A DNA stretch of 9,163 nt from NCBI GenBank assembly GCA_027352645.1, contig DAIEIL010000187.1, positions 1 through 9,163 on the forward strand. Reading direction: 5' to 3'. Positions 1 to 7,040 of this stretch are shown here, piece after piece (the first letter of the stretch is position 1; each line of letters starts with the position of its first letter). The DNA comes from Rhodobiaceae bacterium. GTDB taxonomy: Bacteria > Pseudomonadota > Alphaproteobacteria > Parvibaculales > Parvibaculaceae. Under the pieces are notes generated by a model. It was not told the DNA's origin and ran no database searches. It saw nothing but the letters and a program-made list of their open reading frames with translations. Both the position numbers and the translations under genes were made by a program.

Positions 1-563
1 TCATGGTGACGTCTTTCGTGCGCATCGTGGTGGTGCTGTCGCTGCTGCGCACGGCCATGGGCCTGCAGCAATCGCCGCCGAATTCAGTGATCATCAGCCT
101 CGCGCTGTTCCTCACCGCCTTCGTCATGACGCCGACCTTCACGACGGCCTATCATGACGGCATCGAACCCCTGATGAACAAGAAGATCGAACTGGCCGAG
201 GCCTTCACCAAGACCAGCCTTCCCTTCAAGGGGTTCATGCTGACCCAGGTGCGCAAGCAGGACCTCAAGCTCTTCGTCGATCTTTCGAAGACCGCCGAAC
301 CCGAAGAGGCGAAAGATCTTCCGCTTCAGGTCGTCGTGCCGGCCTTCATGCTGAGCGAGCTGCGCCGATCCTTTGAAATCGGCTTCCTTATCTTCCTGCC
401 CTTCATCGTCATCGACATGGTGGTTGCCTCCGTTCTCATGTCGATGGGCATGATGATGCTGCCGCCGGTGACGATCTCGCTACCGTTCAAGCTCATCTTC
501 TTCGTGCTGGTGGACGGATGGGCGCTGATAGCGGGAAGCCTCGTCCAAAGCTTCGGACACTGA
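1..563 (+). CDS. fliP: Flagellar export gate protein FliP, 5' end cut by window
   Basis: FliP is an integral membrane subunit of the flagellar type III export gate; with FliQ and FliR it forms the channel through which rod, hook and filament subunits leave the cell. About 186 C-terminal residues are visible of a protein usually near 245, so roughly 60 N-terminal residues lie off the left edge. The Met codon at position 3 matches the conserved internal MTSF segment of FliP and is not the true start. Family marks include RIVVVLSLLRTAMG, the FliP signature PAFMLSELRRSFEIGF near visible residue 110, the IDMVVASVLMSMGMMMLPP segment and the C-terminal LVDGWALIAGSLVQSF. Hydrophobic membrane segments flank a polar loop at about visible residues 50-108. 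The TGA stop is 3 bp from the stop of the convergent TPR gene, so no separate terminator fits between them. Identity is near certain. Confidence 0.97.
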   Translation, partial: MVTSFVRIVVVLSLLRTAMGLQQSPPNSVIISLALFLTAFVMTPTFTTAYHDGIEPLMNKKIELAEAFTKTSLPFKGFMLTQVRKQDLKLFVDLSKTAEPEEAKDLPLQVVVPAFMLSELRRSFEIGFLIFLPFIVIDMVVASVLMSMGMMMLPPVTISLPFKLIFFVLVDGWALIAGSLVQSFGH

Positions 564-566
564 CAT

Positions 567-3500
567 TTATTCGTTCGCCGCGACGGATGCACCGTCGAGC
601 GCCGAAACCCGGTCGCTCTTCTTCAACGAGTTGACGAAGCGCTCCATCGTGTTGATGGAGGCGATACGGCTCGCGAGCTCGCGGAAGGCGATGCCCTCCT
701 TCTCGATCGAATCGGTCACGATGGCAAAGGCGCTGGCATCCGAAGTCGCGGCCATGCGGCTTCCGAACTGCGTTCTCAGGCGGGAAAGCCCTTCCTCGTC
801 TCCCGCCATCGCATAGGCGATCGCGCTGCGCATGACATCGAAACGCTCATCGTCGGTAAGCGGCCTCGCGCCGCCTGCATCAGCAAGAATAGCCTCGGCG
901 GCCGCGCCCGCTTCGCCCCAGCGCTGCGCCTCCCAGAGAATATCGGCGCGGAGCACTTCGGCGATCGGGCCCGAAATCTCCGAAAGAAGATCGAGCGACA
1001 GATCGTATTTTTTGAGCGAACCGAGCGATCGCGCTTCGATCAGGCGGCGCTGCTGTTCGATATCTTCCGGCAGCCCGTTCTGAGCCGTGGCACGTATGAT
1101 CTCCAGCGCTTCCTGCGGCTTGCGGTCGAGGAGGTAGATGCCCGCGAGACGCGCCGCCACCTGCGCCTTGGCGATGCCGCCGTGAAGACGCTGCTCGATC
1201 TGATAGAGAAGCAGCGTTTCAGCCTGCGGCAACAAATCCAGCGATGCCAGATGCTCCGCCAGATGGCGCAGCAGGTCGTCGCCCCTCCGCCCGATCGGCG
1301 TCAGGTCCTGAAAATCATAATAAAGGCTCAGGGCCTGGATCGGCGGTAATTTCGAGGCGCCGTCATTGATGAAATAGTCGGCGAAAATATCCGGCATCCG
1401 CGCGCCCATGGCCCGCGCATCATCGCTGTTCGGAAAGTTGACTGTCGCGACGCGCATCGTCTTCAATGCCGCCACAACGTCGCCCGTGGCGAGCTGGCGC
1501 TCCGACAGCGCCGTCAGAATACGCAACTCGAGATCGTCCCCGCGCCACATCATCCGAAGCTTTTGGAGTTCCGCGAGGAGCGCCTTGTCGTCGAGTTTGC
1601 CCGCGCGACTGAGCATCAACGCCTTTTCCAGCCGTGCCTGCACAACCGCCGAACGCACATTCCTGGAAATCGAGTCATTATATAGCGCCTCGGCCTTTTC
1701 GGTCTGGCCGAGCGCCGCCGCTATTTGTGCCTTGACCAGAAGAACCTCTGCATCAAAGGCGCTATCGCCGCTTCGGTCGGGCAGAAACCTCATATAGCCG
1801 CGCGCCGCTGGAAGATCGCCCATGGCGACAGCCGCACGCGCGGCCTTCAGCTTGACCTGCGCCGCAAGCTGCGGATCGAGCGCATTGATAGACGATGATG
1901 CGAGATCGAAATCGCGCCGCGCCGCGGCCATCTGACCGAGTTCCGCGCGGGCGACACCGCGCCAGATTGCGGCATTGGGGTCCATGGCAAGCGCGCTGGC
2001 CGAGAGATCGGCGACCGCTTCCGCATAGCGATAGGCAAAGACCTTCGCGACTCCCTTGAGCGCGGAGAAATTCGGGTCAGAGCTGAGGCTGCCATCCGCT
2101 CGCTCGGCCTGCCGAAGCTGCGCCAGCGCCTCGGGCCCAAGCCGATTGGCAACAAGAAAACGAGCATAGGCCACGCGCGCCGCGGCGACGCTCTCTGCGT
2201 CGGCCATCGCGATCTTCGTTTCGAGTTCCTTGCGTTCCTCGGTGTAGCCCTTCTTGCCCCGCCACGCCGCAAAATCCATATAGCCCGGATAGGCGAATGG
2301 CGCATCGGAGGGTCGATCCGAATTGTCGGCAGAAAGCGTCAGGCCACTTCGCCTGGTCACGATCACCGCTTGCGGCGAGGCGGCGACGTTGAGGTCGTCC
2401 GCCATACGCACAATGGCAAGGCCCTGCGCGGTCTGCAGCGCCTGAAACTCGACGAAGCTGCGCGGCGTCTGCTGGGATTGCACAGGCGCACGGGCCGTCG
2501 CTACATCGAGAATATCGCGCACGACCGGATCGTGGATCTGGATGATGCGCCGCGCATCCTTCATGTCGAAGGCCACCACGCCTTCGCCCGTATCGCGCCA
2601 CGACCGCGCGATATTGATGGAGCGGCCCGTACTCGCAAGCGTCTCGCCGATCGAAACACGCCATTGCGTGCCGTTCTCCGCTGCGCTGACAAGCAGGTGA
2701 CTCTGCTGCAGGGGAAACGCGAGCGCGGCGCCGTTCTCGATCTCAACGGAACGCGGCTGCCCGACCTGCTTCGACGCAACGCCGATGAACGCCGACAGGT
2801 CGAGCGGCGCGGTCCGGTCGAACACGACCCAAAGCGTTTCAGCGCGAACGAAAATGGCCGCGCCTGCGGGCACGGTCCAGGGAAAGACGATGTCGGTGCG
2901 CCCGTCCACCGCGGTTGCGCTCACCTTAAGCGGCGCGGCCTGCCCCGCCGCATCCGACGCTGCGACGTCAACCGGAACCTCCGGTTTGGGCTTCGCCGCT
3001 TCAGCGGCCTTGGGTTTTTCCTCCACCGGCGGCGCAGCAGCGGCAGGTGGCGCTATGCTCTTCGGCGCATGTGCGGGCGCGACGGAGGCAGACTTCTTTT
3101 CGTCGGCCGGTGCATGCGGCTCTTCCGCGACCGGCTCCGACGATGCGCTCTCCGCCTTCGGCTTCAGATCGAGCACTATGCCGAGGTCTTCGCGGAAATC
3201 GGTGACGGCGACGCCGGGCTTCAGCTTGAGAAAGACAGACAGCCGGCCATCCCGCTCCAGCGCGCTGATCGTCTCGAGGTAAGGCGGCGGGTCGACGCGG
3301 ATCGGCGCAAGCGCAACCTTTGCAGAGCGATCGAACGTGACCGTCGCCGCGCCCTCCTGCTGCACGACCGAATAGAGAACCGGCTGGTTCCAGTCGAAAA
3401 CGAGCCTCGTCATGCCATCGTGACGCGCGACGCGAACGCGCAAGGCCGGGTCCGGGGCGCCGGGATCGACGATGCCGAGATCCTTGACCCGCTTTGCGTC

Positions 3501-3947
3501 CTCGGCCGCCTTCTTCCTTGCGGCGGAGGTGGCCGCGATATGCGCCAGCACCTCGGCCGGCAGCGGCGGTGCTTTCCCGGCCCATGAATTCGGCAATAGG
3601 TCGAGATAGAGGCTATTTTCTGCCTGCTGGACGTTGAGCCAATAGTCGAACTTCAGCGCGAGGCGCAGCGTCTTGCCGTCCGCGTCCTGCCGCGCCATGG
3701 CGACATAATTCGGCATCTGACGCATGAATTCGGAAAGATCGGTCGTGAACGGCTGGTCAAATTTGACAACCAGCACACCTGAGGTGACCGCCTCGACATG
3801 GGCGGGCACGCCACCCGGCCAGGTGAGGACGATGCGTCCATAGCCATCGGCTTCGATGAAATTGCCTGAGACATTGACCGCGGCGCCGGCAGGCGCGGCA
3901 GCGACCAGAGCCCATGCAAGAAGCAGCGCTGCCGCAATGCTCCGCAT
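567..3947 (-). CDS. Exported beta-repeat and TPR-like repeat protein, putative periplasmic flagellar motor component
   Basis: No gene name recognised. The predicted protein has about 1,126 residues from the ATG at 3947, which opens directly onto a signal peptide (residues 1-23, cleavage likely after AGAA). An in-frame TTG at 3989 would add 14 residues containing KRR and cannot be excluded; neither start has a strong ribosome site. After the signal come three related beta-rich units at about residues 24-118, 169-262 and 338-432. They share the pattern G-x3-[IL]-V-[LF]-x-W, then V-x-F-D about 20 residues later, and resemble AMIN-type periplasmic domains. A helical linker separates units 1 and 2, and an Ala/Pro/Lys/Glu-rich linker (about 262-332) separates 2 and 3. 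A further beta-rich stretch leads into a long Ala/Leu-rich helical region with TPR-like repeats from about 585 to near the C-terminus. I see no cysteine and no second membrane segment. The gene lies downstream of motE on the same strand but has its own apparent promoter. A periplasmic scaffold role is inference. Confidence 0.85.
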   Translation of the reverse strand: MRSIAAALLLAWALVAAAPAGAAVNVSGNFIEADGYGRIVLTWPGGVPAHVEAVTSGVLVVKFDQPFTTDLSEFMRQMPNYVAMARQDADGKTLRLALKFDYWLNVQQAENSLYLDLLPNSWAGKAPPLPAEVLAHIAATSAARKKAAEDAKRVKDLGIVDPGAPDPALRVRVARHDGMTRLVFDWNQPVLYSVVQQEGAATVTFDRSAKVALAPIRVDPPPYLETISALERDGRLSVFLKLKPGVAVTDFREDLGIVLDLKPKAESASSEPVAEEPHAPADEKKSASVAPAHAPKSIAPPAAAAPPVEEKPKAAEAAKPKPEVPVDVAASDAAGQAAPLKVSATAVDGRTDIVFPWTVPAGAAIFVRAETLWVVFDRTAPLDLSAFIGVASKQVGQPRSVEIENGAALAFPLQQSHLLVSAAENGTQWRVSIGETLASTGRSINIARSWRDTGEGVVAFDMKDARRIIQIHDPVVRDILDVATARAPVQSQQTPRSFVEFQALQTAQGLAIVRMADDLNVAASPQAVIVTRRSGLTLSADNSDRPSDAPFAYPGYMDFAAWRGKKGYTEERKELETKIAMADAESVAAARVAYARFLVANRLGPEALAQLRQAERADGSLSSDPNFSALKGVAKVFAYRYAEAVADLSASALAMDPNAAIWRGVARAELGQMAAARRDFDLASSSINALDPQLAAQVKLKAARAAVAMGDLPAARGYMRFLPDRSGDSAFDAEVLLVKAQIAAALGQTEKAEALYNDSISRNVRSAVVQARLEKALMLSRAGKLDDKALLAELQKLRMMWRGDDLELRILTALSERQLATGDVVAALKTMRVATVNFPNSDDARAMGARMPDIFADYFINDGASKLPPIQALSLYYDFQDLTPIGRRGDDLLRHLAEHLASLDLLPQAETLLLYQIEQRLHGGIAKAQVAARLAGIYLLDRKPQEALEIIRATAQNGLPEDIEQQRRLIEARSLGSLKKYDLSLDLLSEISGPIAEVLRADILWEAQRWGEAGAAAEAILADAGGARPLTDDERFDVMRSAIAYAMAGDEEGLSRLRTQFGSRMAATSDASAFAIVTDSIEKEGIAFRELASRIASINTMERFVNSLKKSDRVSALDGASVAANE
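581..597. repeat. Short inverted repeat at the convergent fliP/TPR gene ends
   Basis: Perfect 6-bp arms CGACGG and CCGTCG flank a 5-base loop, inside the last codons of the TPR gene and 18 bp after the fliP stop. It could fold in either transcript. Neither side is followed by a run of T, so it is at best a weak or Rho-assisted end signal and may simply be coding sequence. Confidence 0.3.
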
Positions 3948-4054
3948 CGCGCCACGCCGCTTCAGATGATGCCAACCGGCCTCGATCAATTCTTTGCCCG
4001 CCAGGTTCTACGCAGGCCGAGTCACAAATCGCGCGGCCAGGCGCCTGAGGTCAA

Positions 4055-4086
4055 AACATAGATGCGCGGAGTTAAGTGACGCTTAA
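4055..4086 (-). promoter_or_regulatory. CtrA-type box with candidate -10 upstream of the TPR gene
   Basis: On the minus strand, 4086 down to 4071 reads TTAA-GCGTCAC-TTAAC, an exact match to the TTAA-N7-TTAAC site of the alphaproteobacterial cell-cycle regulator CtrA. Eleven positions further downstream is TATGTT (4060-4055), a 4 of 6 match to a -10 hexamer. With a 17-bp spacer the -35 would fall at 4078-4083, in the middle of the box. CtrA overlapping a poor -35 is the known geometry of CtrA-activated promoters. Transcription would start near 4048, giving a leader of about 100 bases to the ATG at 3947. A GAGTC (GANTC, CcrM methylation) site lies in that leader at 4019-4023, but such sites are expected about every 256 bp by chance. 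The match is seen; regulation is inferred. Confidence 0.6.
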
Positions 4087-4109
4087 ATCGGCCATGTTCT
4101 TGCCGATTT
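4085..4109 (-). terminator. Hairpin after motE, possible weak terminator or attenuator
   Basis: Nine bases past the motE-like stop, perfect 8-bp arms AAATCGGC and GCCGATTT flank a 9-base loop. Read on the minus strand, the stem ends in GATTT and is followed by AAGCG rather than a T tract, so it is not a classical strong intrinsic terminator. Its position between motE and the CtrA box suggests it separates the fliL-motE transcript from that of the TPR gene. It shares two bases with the CtrA box. Confidence 0.4.
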
Positions 4110-4117
4110 GTGTCAAA

Positions 4118-4891
4118 TCAAACGTGCTTGCCCGCGGGGGCGTCGGTGCCCGCGCCCGGTATGACGGGCGTCGCGGGCAGGCTAGCCTGTGGCGCGGGCG
4201 TCCGGGCGGGCGCATCCGCCGATGGTTTGATGTCCTTGACAGCAGGCGCAGCATCAACGCCATCAGGCAGCTTGTCGCCGGTGGCGAGCTCCACGGTCAG
4301 TTCCTGCGCGGTCACCGGGTCCATGGCGGCGAGAACGGCGGCGAGCCTGCGCGGCTCCATGCGCTTCGTCACATCGACCAGAACGCCCATGTCGAGCCGC
4401 TCGAAAATCCGCGCAGCGTCCTTCGGCTTCATCGTCTCGTACATCTTCACGACGCCAGCAAGCCGCTCTTCATTCGCCTTGTCGGTGTCGGCGATTCGAG
4501 CCTTGATGCTGGCTTCGATCTGCTTCAACTCGGTAATCCGGTCCTCGACACGCTTTTCGGCAGCCGTGAGAAGCTGTTCGCGCATTTCCAGATCCTTGGC
4601 CCGCTTGTCCAGCTCGTCGCGGCGCTGGGAAAGGCTGCCGAGCACGGCAACCTCGGCGGGGCTCATGGCCGGATCGGAGGGCACCTGCGCCTGTTGCGCG
4701 GGCGCGGCGGTCTGCTTCTGCCCCTTCTCCGCACCTTCGGACGGCTTATCCGCCGGGCCATGTTCGGCGGCGCGGGCGGGCGAGATGGCAATCAGGCCTT
4801 CGAGCCCACCGACGAGATGGACGACCTTCAGCCCGAGCAGAAGCCCGGCGCAAAGCATCACGGTCGGCAGGAGACGAAGACGGTTGAACAT
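4118..4891 (-). CDS. motE: MotE-like flagellar protein with MgtE_N-like domain
   Basis: Members of the MotE group (COG3334) include Sinorhizobium MotE, a periplasmic chaperone for the motility protein MotC. The 257-residue product begins with basic residues and a hydrophobic segment (about 9-35) ending near SPARA, so it is either secreted or anchored in the inner membrane. A low-complexity Ala/Gln/Pro stretch follows, then a strong coiled coil (about 88-138, heptads rich in Glu, Lys, Arg), then an MgtE_N-like helical domain (about 140-204) with the typical MKPKDAARIFERLD and MEPRRLAAVLAAMDP turns. The tail is Ala/Pro rich. Its only cysteine is Cys14, inside the hydrophobic segment. The ATG at 4891 is preceded by GAGG at 8 bases, which overlaps the TGA of the upstream DUF6468 gene only 10 bp away, pointing to coupled translation. 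Family placement is good; the client protein is unknown, and the adjacent giant TPR protein is the obvious candidate. Confidence 0.85.
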   Translation of the reverse strand: MFNRLRLLPTVMLCAGLLLGLKVVHLVGGLEGLIAISPARAAEHGPADKPSEGAEKGQKQTAAPAQQAQVPSDPAMSPAEVAVLGSLSQRRDELDKRAKDLEMREQLLTAAEKRVEDRITELKQIEASIKARIADTDKANEERLAGVVKMYETMKPKDAARIFERLDMGVLVDVTKRMEPRRLAAVLAAMDPVTAQELTVELATGDKLPDGVDAAPAVKDIKPSADAPARTPAPQASLPATPVIPGAGTDAPAGKHV

Positions 4892-4901
4892 GGGGTAAAC
4901 C

Positions 4902-5381
4902 TCAGCGGGCCCGCTTCAGGAGATCGAGCAGCGGATGCTGCGCCTGGGTCTGCGCCGCCCTCGCCGTCTCGCGCGAAGGCGCGGGGTTCGCCTGACGCGG
5001 CCCCGCAGCCGGTTTCAGATTGGGCACGATGCCCGCAGGCGCGCGGCGCGCGTCGATGTTGCCGAGACGATTGGCGATGTCATTGCCGGCTTCGAGCATG
5101 AAGGCGAGTTCATCGGCAAGGCCCCTGCCCCGCGTGACCTGCTCGCTCAATTTCTGGCCCGTGGCATTTGAGGCATCGCGCAGGCGCGCTATGGCGTCCG
5201 CCGCCTGCTCGGTCGCTAGCGAGAGCTCGCGGATCAGGTCGCGCAATCCGTCCTGCCCCGAACGCATGGCGCGCAGGCGCCGATCGATCATGGCGCAATA
5301 GCCGATGGTCGCAACGAGAAGCATCGCGACGATGCCCTCCAGCAAGAGATCGAAAGGCAACCCCGTCTCGAGGAAATTCAT
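4902..5381 (-). CDS. DUF6468-type single-pass membrane protein of flagellar loci
   Basis: A 159-residue protein of the kind annotated DUF6468, which I know from alphaproteobacterial flagellar clusters beside fliM; no mechanism is established. One transmembrane helix spans about residues 10-32, followed at once by the basic stretch DRRLRAMR, so positive-inside topology would place the rest in the cytoplasm. A coiled-coil-prone region covers about 38-105 (DLIRELSLATEQAADAIARL), then a Pro/Ala/Gln-rich disordered segment and a short amphipathic basic end, HPLLDLLKRAR. The start codon overlaps the fliM stop as ATGA (5378-5381), the usual sign of translational coupling. The motE start lies 10 bp past its stop. 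A cytoplasmic helical tail made in lockstep with FliM suggests a link between the membrane and the C-ring, but this is inference. Confidence 0.8.
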   Translation of the reverse strand: MNFLETGLPFDLLLEGIVAMLLVATIGYCAMIDRRLRAMRSGQDGLRDLIRELSLATEQAADAIARLRDASNATGQKLSEQVTRGRGLADELAFMLEAGNDIANRLGNIDARRAPAGIVPNLKPAAGPRQANPAPSRETARAAQTQAQHPLLDLLKRAR

Positions 5382-6514
5382 CGGCGCGCTCCCGTGGCGT
5401 TCGGTCCACCGGCCTGGCTCGCCGCCATCGCGGCCTCCATAGCCTCGGTCCGGTTGGTCTTCTTGATGCCATGCTCGATACGCACGGCGACATTGCTGCT
5501 CATGCGCCCGATGCGGCCGGAAGCCAGCGGCACGCCGCCGCAGCGCATTTCGACCAGCGCGTCGGGCCCATTGTTGAGCATGAGGGTTTGTCCGACCTTG
5601 AAATTCATGACGTCGCGAAGCGAAAGTTGCTGCTCGTCGAGCACCGCTTCGAGCGGAACCTTGGTCGACCAGAGTTCGGTCGCGAGATGGCTTTCCCAGA
5701 TCGAGTCGCGGCCGAACTTTTCGCCCATGAACATCTGAAGCAGAAGCTCGCGGATCGGTTCGAGCGTCGCATAGGGAAGCAGCATTTCAATGCGGCCGCC
5801 GCGATCTTCCATGTCGATGCGGAGCTTCACCAGAATGGCGGCGTTCGCCGGCCGCGCGATGGCGGCGAAGCGCGGGTTGGTTTCCATCCGATCGAGCTCG
5901 AGATTGACCGGAGAGAGCGGCTCGAAGGCCGCCTTCGCATCCTGCAGCACGACTTCGATCATGCGCTGGACGAGATTGAGCTCGATGGTCGTATAGGGCC
6001 GCCCCTCGATACGCATGGCGGCGGTGCCGCGGCGGCCGCCAAGCAGCACGTCGACGATCGAATAGATGAGGTTCGAGTCGACCGTGAACATGCCGTAATT
6101 GTCCCACTCCTTCGCGCGGAACACGGCGAGGATGGCGGGCAGCGGAATGGAGTTCAGATAATCGCCGAAGCGGATCGACGAAATATTGTCGAGGCTCACC
6201 TCGACATTGTCGGACGTGAAATTGCGAAGGCTCGTGGTCATCAGGCGCACCAGCCTGTCGAACACGATTTCGAGCATGGGCAGGCGCTCATAGGAAACAA
6301 GCGCGGAATTGATAATCGCCTTTATGCCCGATTTGTCGTTCGCGTCTTCATTCTCGATCTCGAAACCGAGCAGGCTGTCGATCTCGTCCTGATTGAGCAC
6401 ACGCTCGGGCGCAGCGCGGAACTCCGGCTGCGCCGCCGCATCATCCTCATCGTCCGACATGGCGGCCATGGCGGCGGCCATTTCGTCCTGATCAATCTCG
6501 TCGATATCAGCCAT
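5378..6514 (-). CDS. fliM: Flagellar motor switch protein FliM
   Basis: FliM is the middle component of the cytoplasmic C-ring; it binds phosphorylated CheY, FliG and FliN and sets the direction or speed of rotation. The 378-residue product has the CheY-binding motif LNQDEIDSLL at residues 40-49, whereas in enterobacterial FliM it sits at the extreme N-terminus. An acidic 38-residue extension with a related DEIDQDEM motif precedes it. The middle CheC-like domain (about 60-255) carries GGRRG at 159-163 followed by RIEGRPYTTIE, matching the family GGxG and VEGREFT region. The C-terminal SpoA/FliN-like domain spans about 280-350 (VPLEAVLDEQQLSLRDVMNFKVGQ). The ATG at 6514 is 31 bp after the fliL stop, with GGGAAAAG upstream as a weak ribosome site, and the gene ends in an ATGA overlap with DUF6468. 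Identity is near certain. Confidence 0.97.
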   Translation of the reverse strand: MADIDEIDQDEMAAAMAAMSDDEDDAAAQPEFRAAPERVLNQDEIDSLLGFEIENEDANDKSGIKAIINSALVSYERLPMLEIVFDRLVRLMTTSLRNFTSDNVEVSLDNISSIRFGDYLNSIPLPAILAVFRAKEWDNYGMFTVDSNLIYSIVDVLLGGRRGTAAMRIEGRPYTTIELNLVQRMIEVVLQDAKAAFEPLSPVNLELDRMETNPRFAAIARPANAAILVKLRIDMEDRGGRIEMLLPYATLEPIRELLLQMFMGEKFGRDSIWESHLATELWSTKVPLEAVLDEQQLSLRDVMNFKVGQTLMLNNGPDALVEMRCGGVPLASGRIGRMSSNVAVRIEHGIKKTNRTEAMEAAMAASQAGGPNATGARR

Positions 6515-6545
6515 GAATCACACTTTTCCCGGCGGGGCCACAGCC

Positions 6546-7040
6546 CTACTGAACGATGACTTCCTTGAAGAGAATGTCGCTGACGATCGGCGGCTGGATC
6601 GCAAGCGTGATACGCCGCAGAAGTTCTTCCTTGACCCGCGCCATGCCGGCAGACCCTTCGAGGTCTTCGGGCCTGAGTTCGCGCAGAAAGGTCTGGAACC
6701 CGTCAAGAACGCGCGGAAGCTCCGCGTCGAGACGCTTTACGGATTCCTTGTCCGTGACCTGGAGCGACACTTTCATCTTCAGAAAGTGTTGAGGCGCAGG
6801 CCCGCTCAGATTCACGAGAAAGTCCGGCAGATCGTAGAAAACCGGCTCCGCAAGGACAGGCTTCGCATTTTCGCCGCCACCGAGCAGCCCGGAGAAATAG
6901 ACCCCCGCGCCCGCGCCGATGAGAAGGACAAGCGGAACGGCGATGTAGAGGACGAGAACCTTCCCGCTCAGCTTGCGCTTCGCGGGGATGGCGACTTCTG
7001 CTTCATCACCTGAAGCATCAGCGTCGATCGCTGCTGCCAT
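6546..7040 (-). CDS. fliL: Flagellar basal body-associated protein FliL
   Basis: FliL is a bitopic inner membrane protein that forms rings around the MotAB stator and supports torque and stator stability. The 164-residue product has a short acidic cytoplasmic end, the basic segment KRKLSGK, one transmembrane helix at about 28-49 (VLVLYIAVPLVLLIGAGAGVYF), and a periplasmic FliL domain with YDLPDFLVNLSG, FLKMKVSLQV and the C-terminal PIVSDILFKEVIVQ, a standard FliL ending. I chose the ATG at 7040 because it gives the usual family length and a normal cytoplasmic end; a GTG four codons upstream is also in frame. The reading frame stays open far upstream through the intergenic region and across flgF antisense, but that extension has no FliL features. 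It is the first gene of the fliL-fliM-DUF6468-motE unit. Confidence 0.95.
   Translation of the reverse strand: MAAAIDADASGDEAEVAIPAKRKLSGKVLVLYIAVPLVLLIGAGAGVYFSGLLGGGENAKPVLAEPVFYDLPDFLVNLSGPAPQHFLKMKVSLQVTDKESVKRLDAELPRVLDGFQTFLRELRPEDLEGSAGMARVKEELLRRITLAIQPPIVSDILFKEVIVQ

Noticed and set aside
2370..3587. A 405-codon plus-strand open frame opposite the TPR gene
   Set aside because: It is very Arg-rich, has no recognisable domain, and mirrors the codon bias of the real minus-strand gene.
4043..4055. TTGACC on the minus strand (4052-4047) as a sigma-70 -35 element for the TPR gene
   Set aside because: No acceptable -10 hexamer lies 16-18 bp downstream, and the CtrA box with its -10 gives a better explanation.
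4076..5101. Plus-strand open frames opposite motE-like
   Set aside because: Composition is typical of antisense translation; the minus-strand MotE-like protein has a coherent anchor, coiled coil and MgtE_N-like domain.
5168..6559. A 463-codon plus-strand open frame opposite DUF6468 and fliM
   Set aside because: His/Arg-rich shadow of two well-supported genes, with no family features.
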